Shown here: one piece after another, positions 20,815-29,822 of the stretch | Position numbering within the stretch: position 1 is the first letter of the stretch | How the letters are laid out: each line of letters begins with the position of its first letter | Source: Aplectana chamaeleonis | Lineage: Eukaryota; Nematoda; Chromadorea; Rhabditida; Cosmocercidae | NCBI GenBank assembly: GCA_029168955.1 | Contig: JAPDOI010001534.1 | Location: 62,001 to 126,000 of the forward strand | DNA length: 64,000 nucleotides | Direction of reading: 5' to 3' | Program-made: the position numbers and the translations under genes | The notes under the pieces: model-generated | The model's database searches: none | The model's input: only the letters and a program-made list of their open reading frames with translations | What the model was told of the DNA's origin: nothing

Positions 20815-23800
20815 CTGGAACCTCTAGAGTCAGCAGTAGCATGAGTCGCGCATGATTGGAAGAAATTTTACCTTTTGCAGCGCATGACATTTTTTCTCAC
20901 GAGTCGCACATGAAGACCATTTTTCATTTGCCTTGCAACCAGGATCTGAAAACACCACGAACACTTCCATGCAGGCCCGACCTGAGGGCCACGCCCTTCG
21001 TATTTTACAAACTTGGATTTCATTGCGGAATAGCAAAACGTACCCTTATAACAGAATTTGGGTCTCACACATTTGCCAGAACCATTGCGCCGGTAACCAC
21101 CGATGCATGCACATCCGGCTCTCTTTTCATTGACCGATTCGACACACTGGAAAAAATCTTAATGAAAAATTGATTTTTTTTGAGCAACCGATGGCTTTGA
21201 TACGCGCGCAAACATTAGCTCCAACACAACACTTTAGCCCCTTTCACAGTATGCAATCCAGGAAGGTTTTGCAAAGCCGTGTATAAGGAGTTGTCGGTGT
21301 ATGATAGTACATGAGCAACACATGCTCAGTATTTTCTAAAATGTTTAAGACGAAATAATAAAGAACGTCCTTTGGGAATCGCAAAGAGTTGAGGGGGCCC
21401 ATCAGGGAATTTCTGGGGTCATCACAAAAAAATTCTCAGATTTGGCTCAAAATTCACAATTCTGGGGTCCGCTTTTCACAAATTTGTTGGTTACTGTTTT
21501 TTTCGGTAGGCATAATTAAACTTACCTGCCTTTTTGAATAATTCGAAAATTGACAAGTGAGCTCCAGCATTGTGTTGGGCGCCAAATAACCCCAACGGGA
21601 GAGTTTTCGAGCCAAATCTGAGACCTTGCCAAATCGTCCCACCACAATATACCATAATTGAAGAGAAAGCGAAGAAAGGATTCCAGATTCTTGTAAAGCA
21701 GTTCAATCAAGCTTAGTGGAAACGTTTTGAGGGAATAAGGAATCAGCCAAAGGTCAGATTTGGCAAGAAAAATCTCCCCGAATGACAAGCCTCAGAATAG
21801 ATCAGCCAAAATCCTCTGAGAATCGGTCACTGAACTTCGTATCTGTAAACAAACCCAAACACGAATAGAAAAAAGATTGAGCCCTAGGTCCTATACATTC
21901 CTCCTGAACAAACTGTGAATAACCTTTTTAGTGCCCTTTTTCGATTCGCTGAGCAATAAAAAAGCCTTCTTCGAATTTCCCTAGGCATTCAAGAAATTCA
22001 AAGCACAAGTTATTTATTTACTACGGACACCGGCTGAAAACTTGACGACGACCCCACCTTTGCGATTCTGTGGTTTAGGGGGAAGCCATACTTGGAGCGA
22101 TGCTATGGCACCCAGAAGGGTGATCTGCAAATGGTCGTCGCGCGCGACAAAACAATCGGGGAGGTCAGCAGTCGCACGCTGCGTTTGCTTTGCAGCTGCC
22201 ACGCGCAATAGCATCGCGCTCACATCGCGTTTTATTAACCATAGTTTTTAGCCCAATAACCTGCTATTTAGCGATTTCATCACATCGCATCGCCCTGCAC
22301 TGCGATGTGAGGACATCGCTTAAGCGTTTTGCTGAACAAACTCCTACAGCATCAAACAAGAGTAGAAGGGGATAATGCACGAGCACGATCTCGATGTCAG
22401 ACATAGAGAAGAGCTTCTCCAATGAGTTCTTCCGCTTATTTGCCAGGGAAAACTTCTAGCGAGAAGCCATATTCGGCGAAAAAAGCGGACATTCTTGTAG
22501 AACTTCTATTTTTTTACCGAAATGTTGTTTGGCGTCCGTCGAGTAGAAGACAGGGTTCGCGATAAAATTGGTTTTTGTGTTATACTCATGAGAAGGTAGA
22601 TTTGGCCAATAAAAAAAGTGAAATCTAGAAATCTAGATGCACCCAAATCCAGTGAACTAGATAGACGGACACCTTCGACAAAATAAAGATCTGCGAAAAC
22701 GAAAAAACAGCGAAAATTAGCATTAAACTTCCGAAACTCTGCTCTAAATCTCTTTCAGAGTTTTGCATGTTTGGGTGAGGACGCAAAATAGCGTCGAAGA
22801 ATGGTTTAGCTTGAACGGGATGCGATGTGTTGGCGCGACATACATCGAAGTGCAAGTCACATCGAGCGCGATTTTCGTGGCGCGATAAAACATCGGGATG
22901 GATCGGGAAGAGACTTCGCGTGCATTGTTGAAGGTTGGCGCCAACTCGGTGCACCTATGTTATAGCACATGGCACCGAGTTTGCGTCAACTTTCAACAGT
23001 GAACGCGAAGTCTCTTCGCGATCCATGCCGACGTTAAGTATCGTTCCTCTTACTGAAATGGTTGAATTAAGTTGGAAAAGACACCGACACTTCTTTTCGG
23101 TTCTCTCACGTTGCCTGGAATGTTCTGTGGCCTGCGCTCTGATTCAGCGGTAACTGAAAATCTTTCCGGACACGCATTCAAACAGTGCCATCTTAAACAC
23201 AAGCTTGCTGTCAAGTTTCATGAGAGCACCTCAGAATCCAAATACTAAATTACGGCAATCTTCACCTCTTCAACTCCTCTGCATGTTGTTTGACACTTAG
23301 GCAAGCCAATTGTAAAAACCTCGTTTACACCACATCGCGGACCTGAAACTGCTCGTCCATCGTATGGAAAGGGTTGACAAAAAGTATAGAAGTCAACGCA
23401 AAAGGTAATTTCGAGGGACAGACGTTGGGCGCTGCAAATCTTGTTGTCTACGCAAGCTATTCTGTTGGTCATGAAAATTTCAAGAGCACAAGTTTGGAAG
23501 TTGTAATCCACTTCACCTAACAAGTCGCTGGAACTACAGTCTTCGGTTTTTATGCAGTCCCCAGTGAGGTTACGTGAATATCCTTGGTCGCAGATCCATT
23601 CTCGCGTCTCACCACCAGAACAGCTCGACTGGAAAGAAATTCTGTAGAGTAGTATACTGGTGGCTCTCACTTTCGTTTCATCTAAATATTTCATAGGGCA
23701 TTTATTACACCATAACTTATAAGCAGATTTACTTCAACCCAAGCCCAAAGAATTATGGAGCAAAAAGCAGAATATGAATCGATGGGTACTCGGCGGAAAC

Positions 23801-24575
23801 CAATTACATATCTGTCCTCATTGGTAGGAACGAAGTGAGCGGGAGAAAAGAACGGCATTCTTGAATGCTAACTTTCTCCCAATAATAAATGATGTAGCAG
23901 TTATTCTTTTATATGGTTTCCAGGAAAGTTAATTGAATATTCAGAAAAGTTACAGTTTAAGAAGCACTCGATCACAATTACACTCCTTCTGAAATTCTGC
24001 ATGCAAAAGAAAACTCCATATCCTCGGTTGCTACTAGGTTGCTCCTGATGGGAGTAGCTGCTTACTTTGCCTGACTGTGGTAAGTCGAGGTGCGAGCGAT
24101 TGGAAGGTCACTTTGAATGAATCGCTGTCCTTGCGTTTGGAGCCACCACTGTCAACAACTTCATGTCCACCCATGATATTTATCTAAGAATTATCACACT
24201 GTGCGCCTGGTCGGCCTAATAATCCCCTGATTCAAAGCCCTTCTAATCAGTAACTCACAACTGTGTTCGTTTCCTGTAATCCTAGAAATTGTTGAATTCA
24301 GATTTGCTTGATGCTCTTTTTTTTGTTGTGTTATGAGTATTTTTTTCTCTCTATAGTGTGAGACCAGATTCCCTATCCTCATGTGTTTTGAAGCACGTCA
24401 GCAATGACGTATAACAAATACAAATGTAAATAAATCCACTTTAGAGAATTATGTAGGGGTGGTATGAATAAGACAATCTCACTCACCGAAACATTGAAGC
24501 AAAACTTATCTATTGTGCCATTGCATATTGCATATGTTTCATTATTTCTATGAAAGGTCGACGGCGGAGCAGTTG
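20722..24575 (-). CDS. Gene T1 (partial): TIL-like domain plus two TIL domains
   Basis: Six exons on the minus strand: 24487-24575, 23517-23628, 23266-23342, 21044-21146, 20872-20945 and 20722-20814. They form three domains, each split by a phase-0 intron and bounded by phase-1 introns. The set is collinear with the 3' half of T2, so T1 and T2 are tandem duplicates. The product is probably a secreted serine-protease inhibitor or a relative of one. Domain two has lost cysteines 2 and 6 (8-Cys TIL). Domain three has Arg at cysteine position 3 and so an odd number of cysteines. No signal-peptide exon was found between 24.6 and 29.6 kb, where RTE and palindromic debris sits, so T1 may be 5'-truncated, use distant exons, or be decaying. 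All six exons are open and all junctions have GT-AG. Confidence 0.7.
20872..20945 (-). CDS. T1 exon: TIL domain 2, first half (Cys3 lost)
   Basis: 74 nt, phase 1 to phase 0, between TTTTCAG and AAAG|GTAAAA. It reads GCKANEKWSSCATREKKC. The paralogous T2 exon has CASCEHKC here, so Cys3 is Arg in T1 (CGT against TGT). Cys5 in the next exon is kept and would lack its partner. Confidence 0.75.
21044..21146 (-). CDS. T1 exon: TIL domain 1, second half
   Basis: 103 nt, phase 0 to phase 1, between TTCCAG and AAGG|GTACGT. It includes AGCACIGGYRRNGSGKC and RPKFC. Compared with the T2 counterpart it lacks Cys6, the partner of the Cys2 missing from the exon upstream. Confidence 0.78.
21147..23265. other. 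T1 intron, repeat-rich
   Basis: Holds an old repeat at about 21405-21660, a half family-D MITE near 22549-22625 and the palindrome at 22890-23040. The stretch 22185-22330 repeats CATCGC/GCGATG words. No exon recognised. Confidence 0.45.
22890..23040. repeat. foldback palindrome (empty-site relative of 410-700)
   Basis: The arms pair GAGACTTCGCGT...ACTCGGTGC with GCACCGAGT...ACGCGAAGTCTC around a short loop near 22965. The sequence across the loop lacks the insertion found at 465-648, so it shows the uninterrupted form of the outer palindrome. Confidence 0.75.
23266..23342 (-). CDS. T1 exon: TIL domain 1, first half (Cys2 absent)
   Basis: 77 nt, phase 1 to phase 0, between GTTTCAG and GAAGAG|GTGAAG. 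It reads CGVNEVFTIGLPKCQTTC, which has cysteines 1, 3 and 4 only. The T2 counterpart has NCGENEEFSNCPPEC and retains Cys2. It shares the ending CRGVEE with T2. Confidence 0.78.
23517..23628 (-). CDS. T1 exon: 6-Cys TIL-like domain, second half
   Basis: 112 nt, phase 0 to phase 1. It contains REWICDQGYSR and CIKTEDC, matching T2 exon 34953-35064 (VWICDRGYSR, CVKTEDC). The C-x2-GY-x-R core is that of a TIL second half, but two of the usual six cysteines are missing. Confidence 0.75.
24487..24575 (-). CDS. T1 exon: 6-Cys TIL-like domain, first half
   Basis: 89 nt, phase 1 to phase 0, between TGTTTCAG and GTTTCG|GTGAGT. It reads NNETYAICNGTIDKFC in the cysteine part. It corresponds in length, phase and motif (N-x-T-Y-x-x-C-N-x-T) to T2 exon 37501-37592. 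A longer overlapping ORF on the same strand in another frame ignores these splice sites and is probably chance. Confidence 0.65.
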
Positions 24576-25613
24576 CTGAAACATTTGATAAGTATTGCAG
24601 CCTTCTACCAAATGCTGTACTTGTCGAAGCACTAGGGTAATCCCGTCACAGGTAGCAACAACGTCACCATTCCCGTGGTTTGCAGCAAGGAAATCTCCGC
24701 AAGGAACATGGTGGGCCCCCGGTTCCCAAAAATGATAGTCAGGAGTGTACACCGATTCGCGATGGGACCGTTTGCCTTGCGAAATACTGGTATAAAATCT
24801 AACCTGAATTGACCCATTTGAGAGCAAAACAGAGAAGAAGCGGAGCCTGGAATCTTTAATATTGCAACCGCTATCAAATTGCATTCCGTAACAGCTATTC
24901 ATATTCATGAGAACACTTAGTGAATGAATCGGTAATTCGCCTACAAAAACAGGCTTGTCATTAGCCGATAGGATAATCCATGAAAATCATAGAATAAAGT
25001 TTGTCATGTGGGCACATTGCAAACTTTACCCGGACAAAGAAATTGTTAGCTTGATGCACCCGTCTGGGGTTTTTTGTACCCAATCGATAACCCTTAGAAA
25101 ATTAATTATAGTTTTGTCACTAGAAAAACACCAGATTAGAAATTTGTTCCACGCGATTTCAGACTCAGTAATTTGGCATGGAGTTCGTAGAAAAGATAAC
25201 ACTAGCAACAACTACGCACATGATTCTTTGTAAATCCAACACGGTGATAACGACCAATGGATAGTCAACGCAGACAAAGGTGGCCCCTGTAGGAATTTGA
25301 TTTTGATTTTTTTCTTCCTGCACAACATACTTTTTTGAAACGGCAGGGAAAGATGGTAATCAGTCAGTCACCAATGAAAGCTTCCCATCCGACACCGACG
25401 CAGCTCTCTAGTCTCTCCGTCAACCCACTCCCCCCTCCCCACATGAGTGTCGGCTCCGCTTTCCGTCATTTCTGATAGTAACTCGAAGTCGTCATCGATG
25501 TCGCCCCCAATAAGCCGACTGCTATTCTCAATTACCTGAAGAAGCCTCTCATATACCGCTGGAGCACGTGATTGTCTTAGAAAAGCTTCCGCTTTCAAAA
25601 TATTCCTTATTAA
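24576..25613. other. expected 5' part of T1; none found
   Basis: I searched for a signal peptide and 6-Cys cassettes with phase-1 ends and found none. Open frames at 24510-24908 and 25368-25598 (minus) are unassigned. Confidence 0.35.
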
Positions 25614-25930
25614 AGGCAGTGTCTACGATGAAAAATGTACTGGAGAAAACCGCGCAAATCTGTTTTGTTCGAAAACAGCTGAAGAACTGCGAAGTGAAAA
25701 ACGCGCTAAAATTATGTTATTAAGGCAGAAAAATTCCATTTCATGCACAGATGCGCAGCCCACAGAAAGAGGATTTTGCAGCGGTGCTGGTCAAAAAAAC
25801 ACAGCGATCTTGAGAAAAATATTCATATAATTGTCAAAAAAATTAATGACAGCCTCCCGTGTTTTTCCTTGTCGTTGTCTTGCGTTTTGACAATTATATG
25901 AGTATTTTTTTCTCAAAATCGTTGCTCGTT
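25614..25930. repeat. left part of family-E MITE plus small inverted repeat
   Basis: After TTAA (25610-25613) comes AGGCAGTGTCTACGATGAAAA and then GTTCGAAAACAGCTGAAGAACTGCG, a family E start. An inverted repeat around 25812-25922 pairs TTGAGAAAAATATTCATATAATTGTC with its reverse complement. The far end of the element is missing. Confidence 0.55.
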
Positions 25931-27429
25931 ATTTTTTTTTCGCACAGAACACAAAATTCGTAGTTTTCATGAAACAAATTAGCGTATACCATTGAACACG
26001 CGAGATGTACGAGTGTGGTACCGGAAATCAGCCTCGAGCAGCGGCACGCCACGATCAACTTCCCCAAATGGATTTACTAGCGTAAATGGCTACGCTTAGA
26101 TGAAATCTCGACATTCTCATCACCATCCTCATTACGGATTACACATTTCGAACAATCATGATCTAGCAACGGCCAGGTTTCGAATGAGTGGTAACAGAAG
26201 CTTCCGAAAAGGTAACTGACTCACCACAATAGCAGTGCGCATTTGTTTCCTTCAGTGAGATAACCGTTGTTGGGAAGAGAAACTTTGAAGATACTGGTTG
26301 AGCTCTGAAAACGTCCTAGGGTCCCTGAACATCGAGAAATGTTGGATAACAAAGCAGATAAGGATCAAGGATATTTCGGTTCCTATCGTGAAGATGTATT
26401 ACCAGAAACACTATCCTACATATGAATGACTCAATCGCAGTCTTTGATATAAATATGCAAACTGATGCTTCGTTGCCGAAAATGTGATAATGGTCAAATT
26501 AGAAGCTTCTATGTCGTTTAATAAATTTAGTATCAGGCCTAGAAATGTGGTACATTCAATCGACATATAGATCAGATAACACCGCGGAACACACCAATAA
26601 ACCTGACCTTAGAATTGCCCTCTCTATCCAGTTGGTACTTAAATCTACGAAAAAGTAGGCGTATTTGCACTAGGGTACTTCCGCGTGTCCCCATTATCAC
26701 ACACGCTTAGTCATAGAATGTTTTGCGGATTGTCATTATGACAGTTGACTCATTCTAGAGAGATACGTGCACGAAAAGGCTATTACACCGCGTGCCAAAA
26801 AGAACACTTGAAATCGTTACCCCGAATCGGGGAGTTCGCTGCTTATCAGAAGATCAGGCACATCATCACGGGGAATAATTTGATTTTGACTAGGTTGCTA
26901 AATCCAGTTCTCGAATTACTAACTTCGCAATCAAATGGATTAATAAACATCGATTGTTTCCTGAGAAAAAATCTTTTCCCACTGTCTAATAGCGTATATA
27001 AATTGTATCCGAACTAGAGGGGCGAACCATGCGGCCGGTGTGCGTGGCAGGCGGCGGTCGCGTGCGCCGCTATAGGACGAGTGTTAAAGCGAATGCCACC
27101 ACCCTTTGGCTGCCGAGTTGATTGATCGACGCAGTTGGCTTGATGATGCCAGCCCCGCTCCTAGTCAACCGATGCCAGCTCCGCTCCTAGTCACCTGAGG
27201 GTAAGGCTCGCCGACGGCTCCCATAGTTTCATGAATGCGGCGACAGGACGCCCCACCTCTCAGAGACCCACAAGGGGAACTTGAGTGGACCGGAACTGCA
27301 GTGAACTTCTGGAAGATTTCTGTGATTACAGTTGAATGTCAAAGAACTATGGCAGTTATGCGCTGAATATTCAACAACAGTGCGCGAGAGCTACATCTGC
27401 ATTCAATTCCTCAGTCGAGTGTATGTGAT
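25931..27429. other. no gene accepted; GC-rich patch at 27010-27300
   Basis: A 26-bp tandem duplication sits at 27145-27196 (GATGCCAGC[C/T]CCGCTCCTAGTCA). The GC-rich patch may be retroelement debris next to the RTE fragment, but I cannot prove it. Confidence 0.35.
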
Positions 27430-28570
27430 CTACTGCAACATTATATATGAACGAATCGGGGATGTGGACAGCTCGCAGATGTGAACATTGGCTCGCTCTA
27501 AAAGTAAGTTTGATATTTCAGGTTGCATGCGACTTGCCATGTCAATCCTCTGGAGAAGCTGAGCCCCTTGCTTCCTCTTATGACTCCTCGCAGTGAATTT
27601 CAACAGAACAGGACGGTGATCCGAACCGAATGCGACATCCCACACAGCTCTAGATCTTCGAATGTCCGATACTGGAATATACCTCGTCAGAACATAGTCC
27701 AGCTGTAGTTTCAAAGTTGTCATCTTCCGCTTCCGCTGCTCTTTTGGAGATAGCTTGGTTGGTCCCTGCCACGTAAGCTGATAGCGGCGATGATTCCTCT
27801 TGAATGTCTATGCAATAATCAGACCACTGCGTTCACAAAAGTCGACAAGGCGGTAGCCATTGTCCGATGTTTGCTCCACTGGGTAGAACCTTTTTCGAGT
27901 ACTTCGGATTCCTGATCAAGTCCCATCTTCGCATTCGCGTAAATCCCCACGACAACAGCATGTTGACAAGGTATCCTGGCCAACAACGTATTGAGTTCCT
28001 CATAAAACGCATCCTTCGAATTGTCCTCGGCGGTCTCAGTGAGCGCATGAGCACTCACTATCCAAGATTGAATCCTCTGTGATCCCGCAGCCGTAGGAAT
28101 GCATTCCGACACGACGTTGAGCCGAAATCCTTGACCATACAATTGAAGTCCCTCCTTACAGCTATTGCACAGCCTCCCATTCTCCTATAGTCAGCGTTAC
28201 CGCAGACGGTGGCGTACTCGCCGACTTTGATGACGGGTCTATCCTTCAGGCGGGTTTCCTGCAAAGCAGCAAACGGTGCATGGAAATAGCTCAGAAGTCT
28301 AGATTTCGCAGTTTTTTGGATATCACTCGACAGCGATCGACAGTTGAGGGTGGCGAAATTGTGGCTTGTGCCCAAAGATTCCATGAGCTCCTCAGGTACG
28401 GATCCTAAGGTTGTATGGACCAGAGGCCTTAGTGTGCTGGACGGCGACACCTTTATGCAATGTATGGGATACTTTCGCGATATAGTTGTGCACGTTATAT
28501 CGCTCGAACGTTCCCTGTGTACACTCAAACGTCTGCTGGGTTCAGTAGAAGCAGGGGCACCAAAGAGCAG
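27430..28570 (-). pseudogene. RTE-type retrotransposon: endonuclease fragment
   Basis: Minus-strand frames together encode an AP-endonuclease-like (exonuclease-endonuclease-phosphatase) domain of an RTE polyprotein. Landmarks are FATLNCRSLSSD near the start, LQETRLKD, WIVSAHALTETAEDNSKDAF, VVVGIYANAKMG and, near the end, LDYVL and GSDHRPVLL. At least two frameshifts break it, one near 28080 and one or more between about 27735 and 27895. In VVVGIYANAKMG the usual catalytic Asp is replaced by Tyr. The reverse transcriptase part is absent, so this is a dead fragment. Confidence 0.85.
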
Positions 28571-28598
28571 GTACCAATAGAATTGTATACACACCTCC

Positions 28599-29222
28599 AT
28601 GTAAAAACAAATAAATAAATAATCACTATCCATCTTTTTTGCTTTATTAATTCCGAATTGTATTTACTGAGCATCCAGTGCATCAATAAATTATGATTTT
28701 TTCACTCAGCCATTTTTTAATATATGCCTTTGAAAAATTATTCGATTATTTAGCTGTTTATCCAACAATTTTTGTATATACGAAATTATATATAAAGTCA
28801 ATGCATTTAATTTACTCCAAATAATTTCGCAGTTGGTGTTTGATGGCCATAATTCAGGCCATATTTCACACAAATTTTATTTTCGAATTTATGATAGTTA
28901 AAAATATTGATTAATGAACACATTTTCCTTCCGATTTTTTCCCTGCAGTTAACTTATCCATTGCTTATGGGCCATCAGGCACCAACTGCGAGGATCTTTG
29001 GAGTAGATGAAATGCTGCGTGACTTTATATATATTTTGGTGTATACAAAAATTGTTGAATAAACAGCTAATGGATTGAATAATTTCTTAACCGCATATAT
29101 TGAAAAATGACTGAGTGTAAAAATCATAATTTGTTTAATGAAATGGATGTCCAGTAAATACGTCTTGGAAATAATAAAACAAAAAAGATGGATAGAGATT
29201 ATTTATTTGATTATTTTTACAT
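28599..29222. repeat. 624-bp near-perfect palindrome
   Basis: Left and right halves are reverse complements for roughly 280-300 bp each, beginning ATGTAAAAA and ending TTTTTACAT. Shared phrases include CTATCCATCTTTTTTG, AACAATTTTTGTATA and GCAGTTGGTG. The centre is near 28910. It lies directly against the 5' end of the RTE endonuclease fragment. No ORF. Confidence 0.85.
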
Positions 29223-29687
29223 AAATAAAAACTCGGAAATGATCGAAAATAGGAAAACTTACTCATACTGTGAATAGATGTTAAAAGTGGCAGCATAGAA
29301 TACAGGAATACAGATTTGATTAGTGACAGGCGAGCAATAGCAGTGCAGAAATAAATATGCCGCAAACGAATCAGGTGATAGTGGAGGTATCCCATCACCG
29401 CATTGATTACCTGTATGCCCGGGCTCGGGGCCGGATTACCACTCGACCACCCGTTCACTCCTTTTCAAACGCACCGCAACGCAGCCCAAGCTCCCCCTGT
29501 GAGTTGCTCGGGCATAGAGGTATAATGAAATTTATCCTCATCATTTGCTCCAAAGCTAATGCAAAAGCGCTAGCACTTTATTCATTAAGCCTTAGAGTTA
29601 GAATGCACGATCGGATATGTTACTCTCTGCGGCTCATCAGTGAAAATTCAGTTACGAGCAATGACAACAGACACAATAAATTGAAAG
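29223..29687. other. intergenic between T2 end and palindrome
   Basis: No exon recognised. A GC-rich piece at 29390-29520 may be retroelement sequence. Confidence 0.4.
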
Positions 29688-29693
29688 TTTATT
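29688..29693 (-). other. T2 poly(A) signal AATAAA
   Basis: Canonical AATAAA on the minus strand about 15 nt beyond the T2 stop codon. Short 3' UTRs of this kind are usual in nematodes. Confidence 0.65.
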
Positions 29694-29708
29694 GCTGCTG
29701 AAATCAAT

Positions 29709-29822
29709 TCATTTGAAATTGCACTTGTTACAATTGCAGTCTGCAATACGTGTGCACAGATTGTCCCACTTGCGAGCAAACCCATCATCACATGCGCATC
29801 CAGAGTAGCAGGTGTTGCATTC
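29709..29822 (-). CDS. T2 last exon: TIL domain 2, second half, with stop
   Basis: 114 nt, phase 0 entry, TGA at 29711-29709. It has cysteines 5-10 (ECNTCYSGCACDDGFAR, then C and DC), then two extra cysteines in CNKCNFK just before the stop. The acceptor is a weak TTAAG, but position and phase match the T1 paralogue. Confidence 0.72.
   Translation of the reverse strand, partial: ECNTCYSGCACDDGFARKWDNLCTRIADCNCNKCNFK

Noticed and set aside
24510..24908. 132-residue ORF on the minus strand upstream of T1
   Set aside because: It overlaps the T1 exon 24487-24575 in another frame. The exon has splice sites, phase and a T2 paralogue, and the ORF has none of these.
26235..26320. Frame reading VSLPNNGYLTEGNKC, reminiscent of a trypsin-like serine protease segment
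   Set aside because: No catalytic His, Asp or Ser block was found around it, and no next exon begins in the needed phase.
27010..27330. GC-rich patch that could be the 5' region of another retroelement
   Set aside because: No conserved block or boundary could be set; kept only as unassigned sequence.
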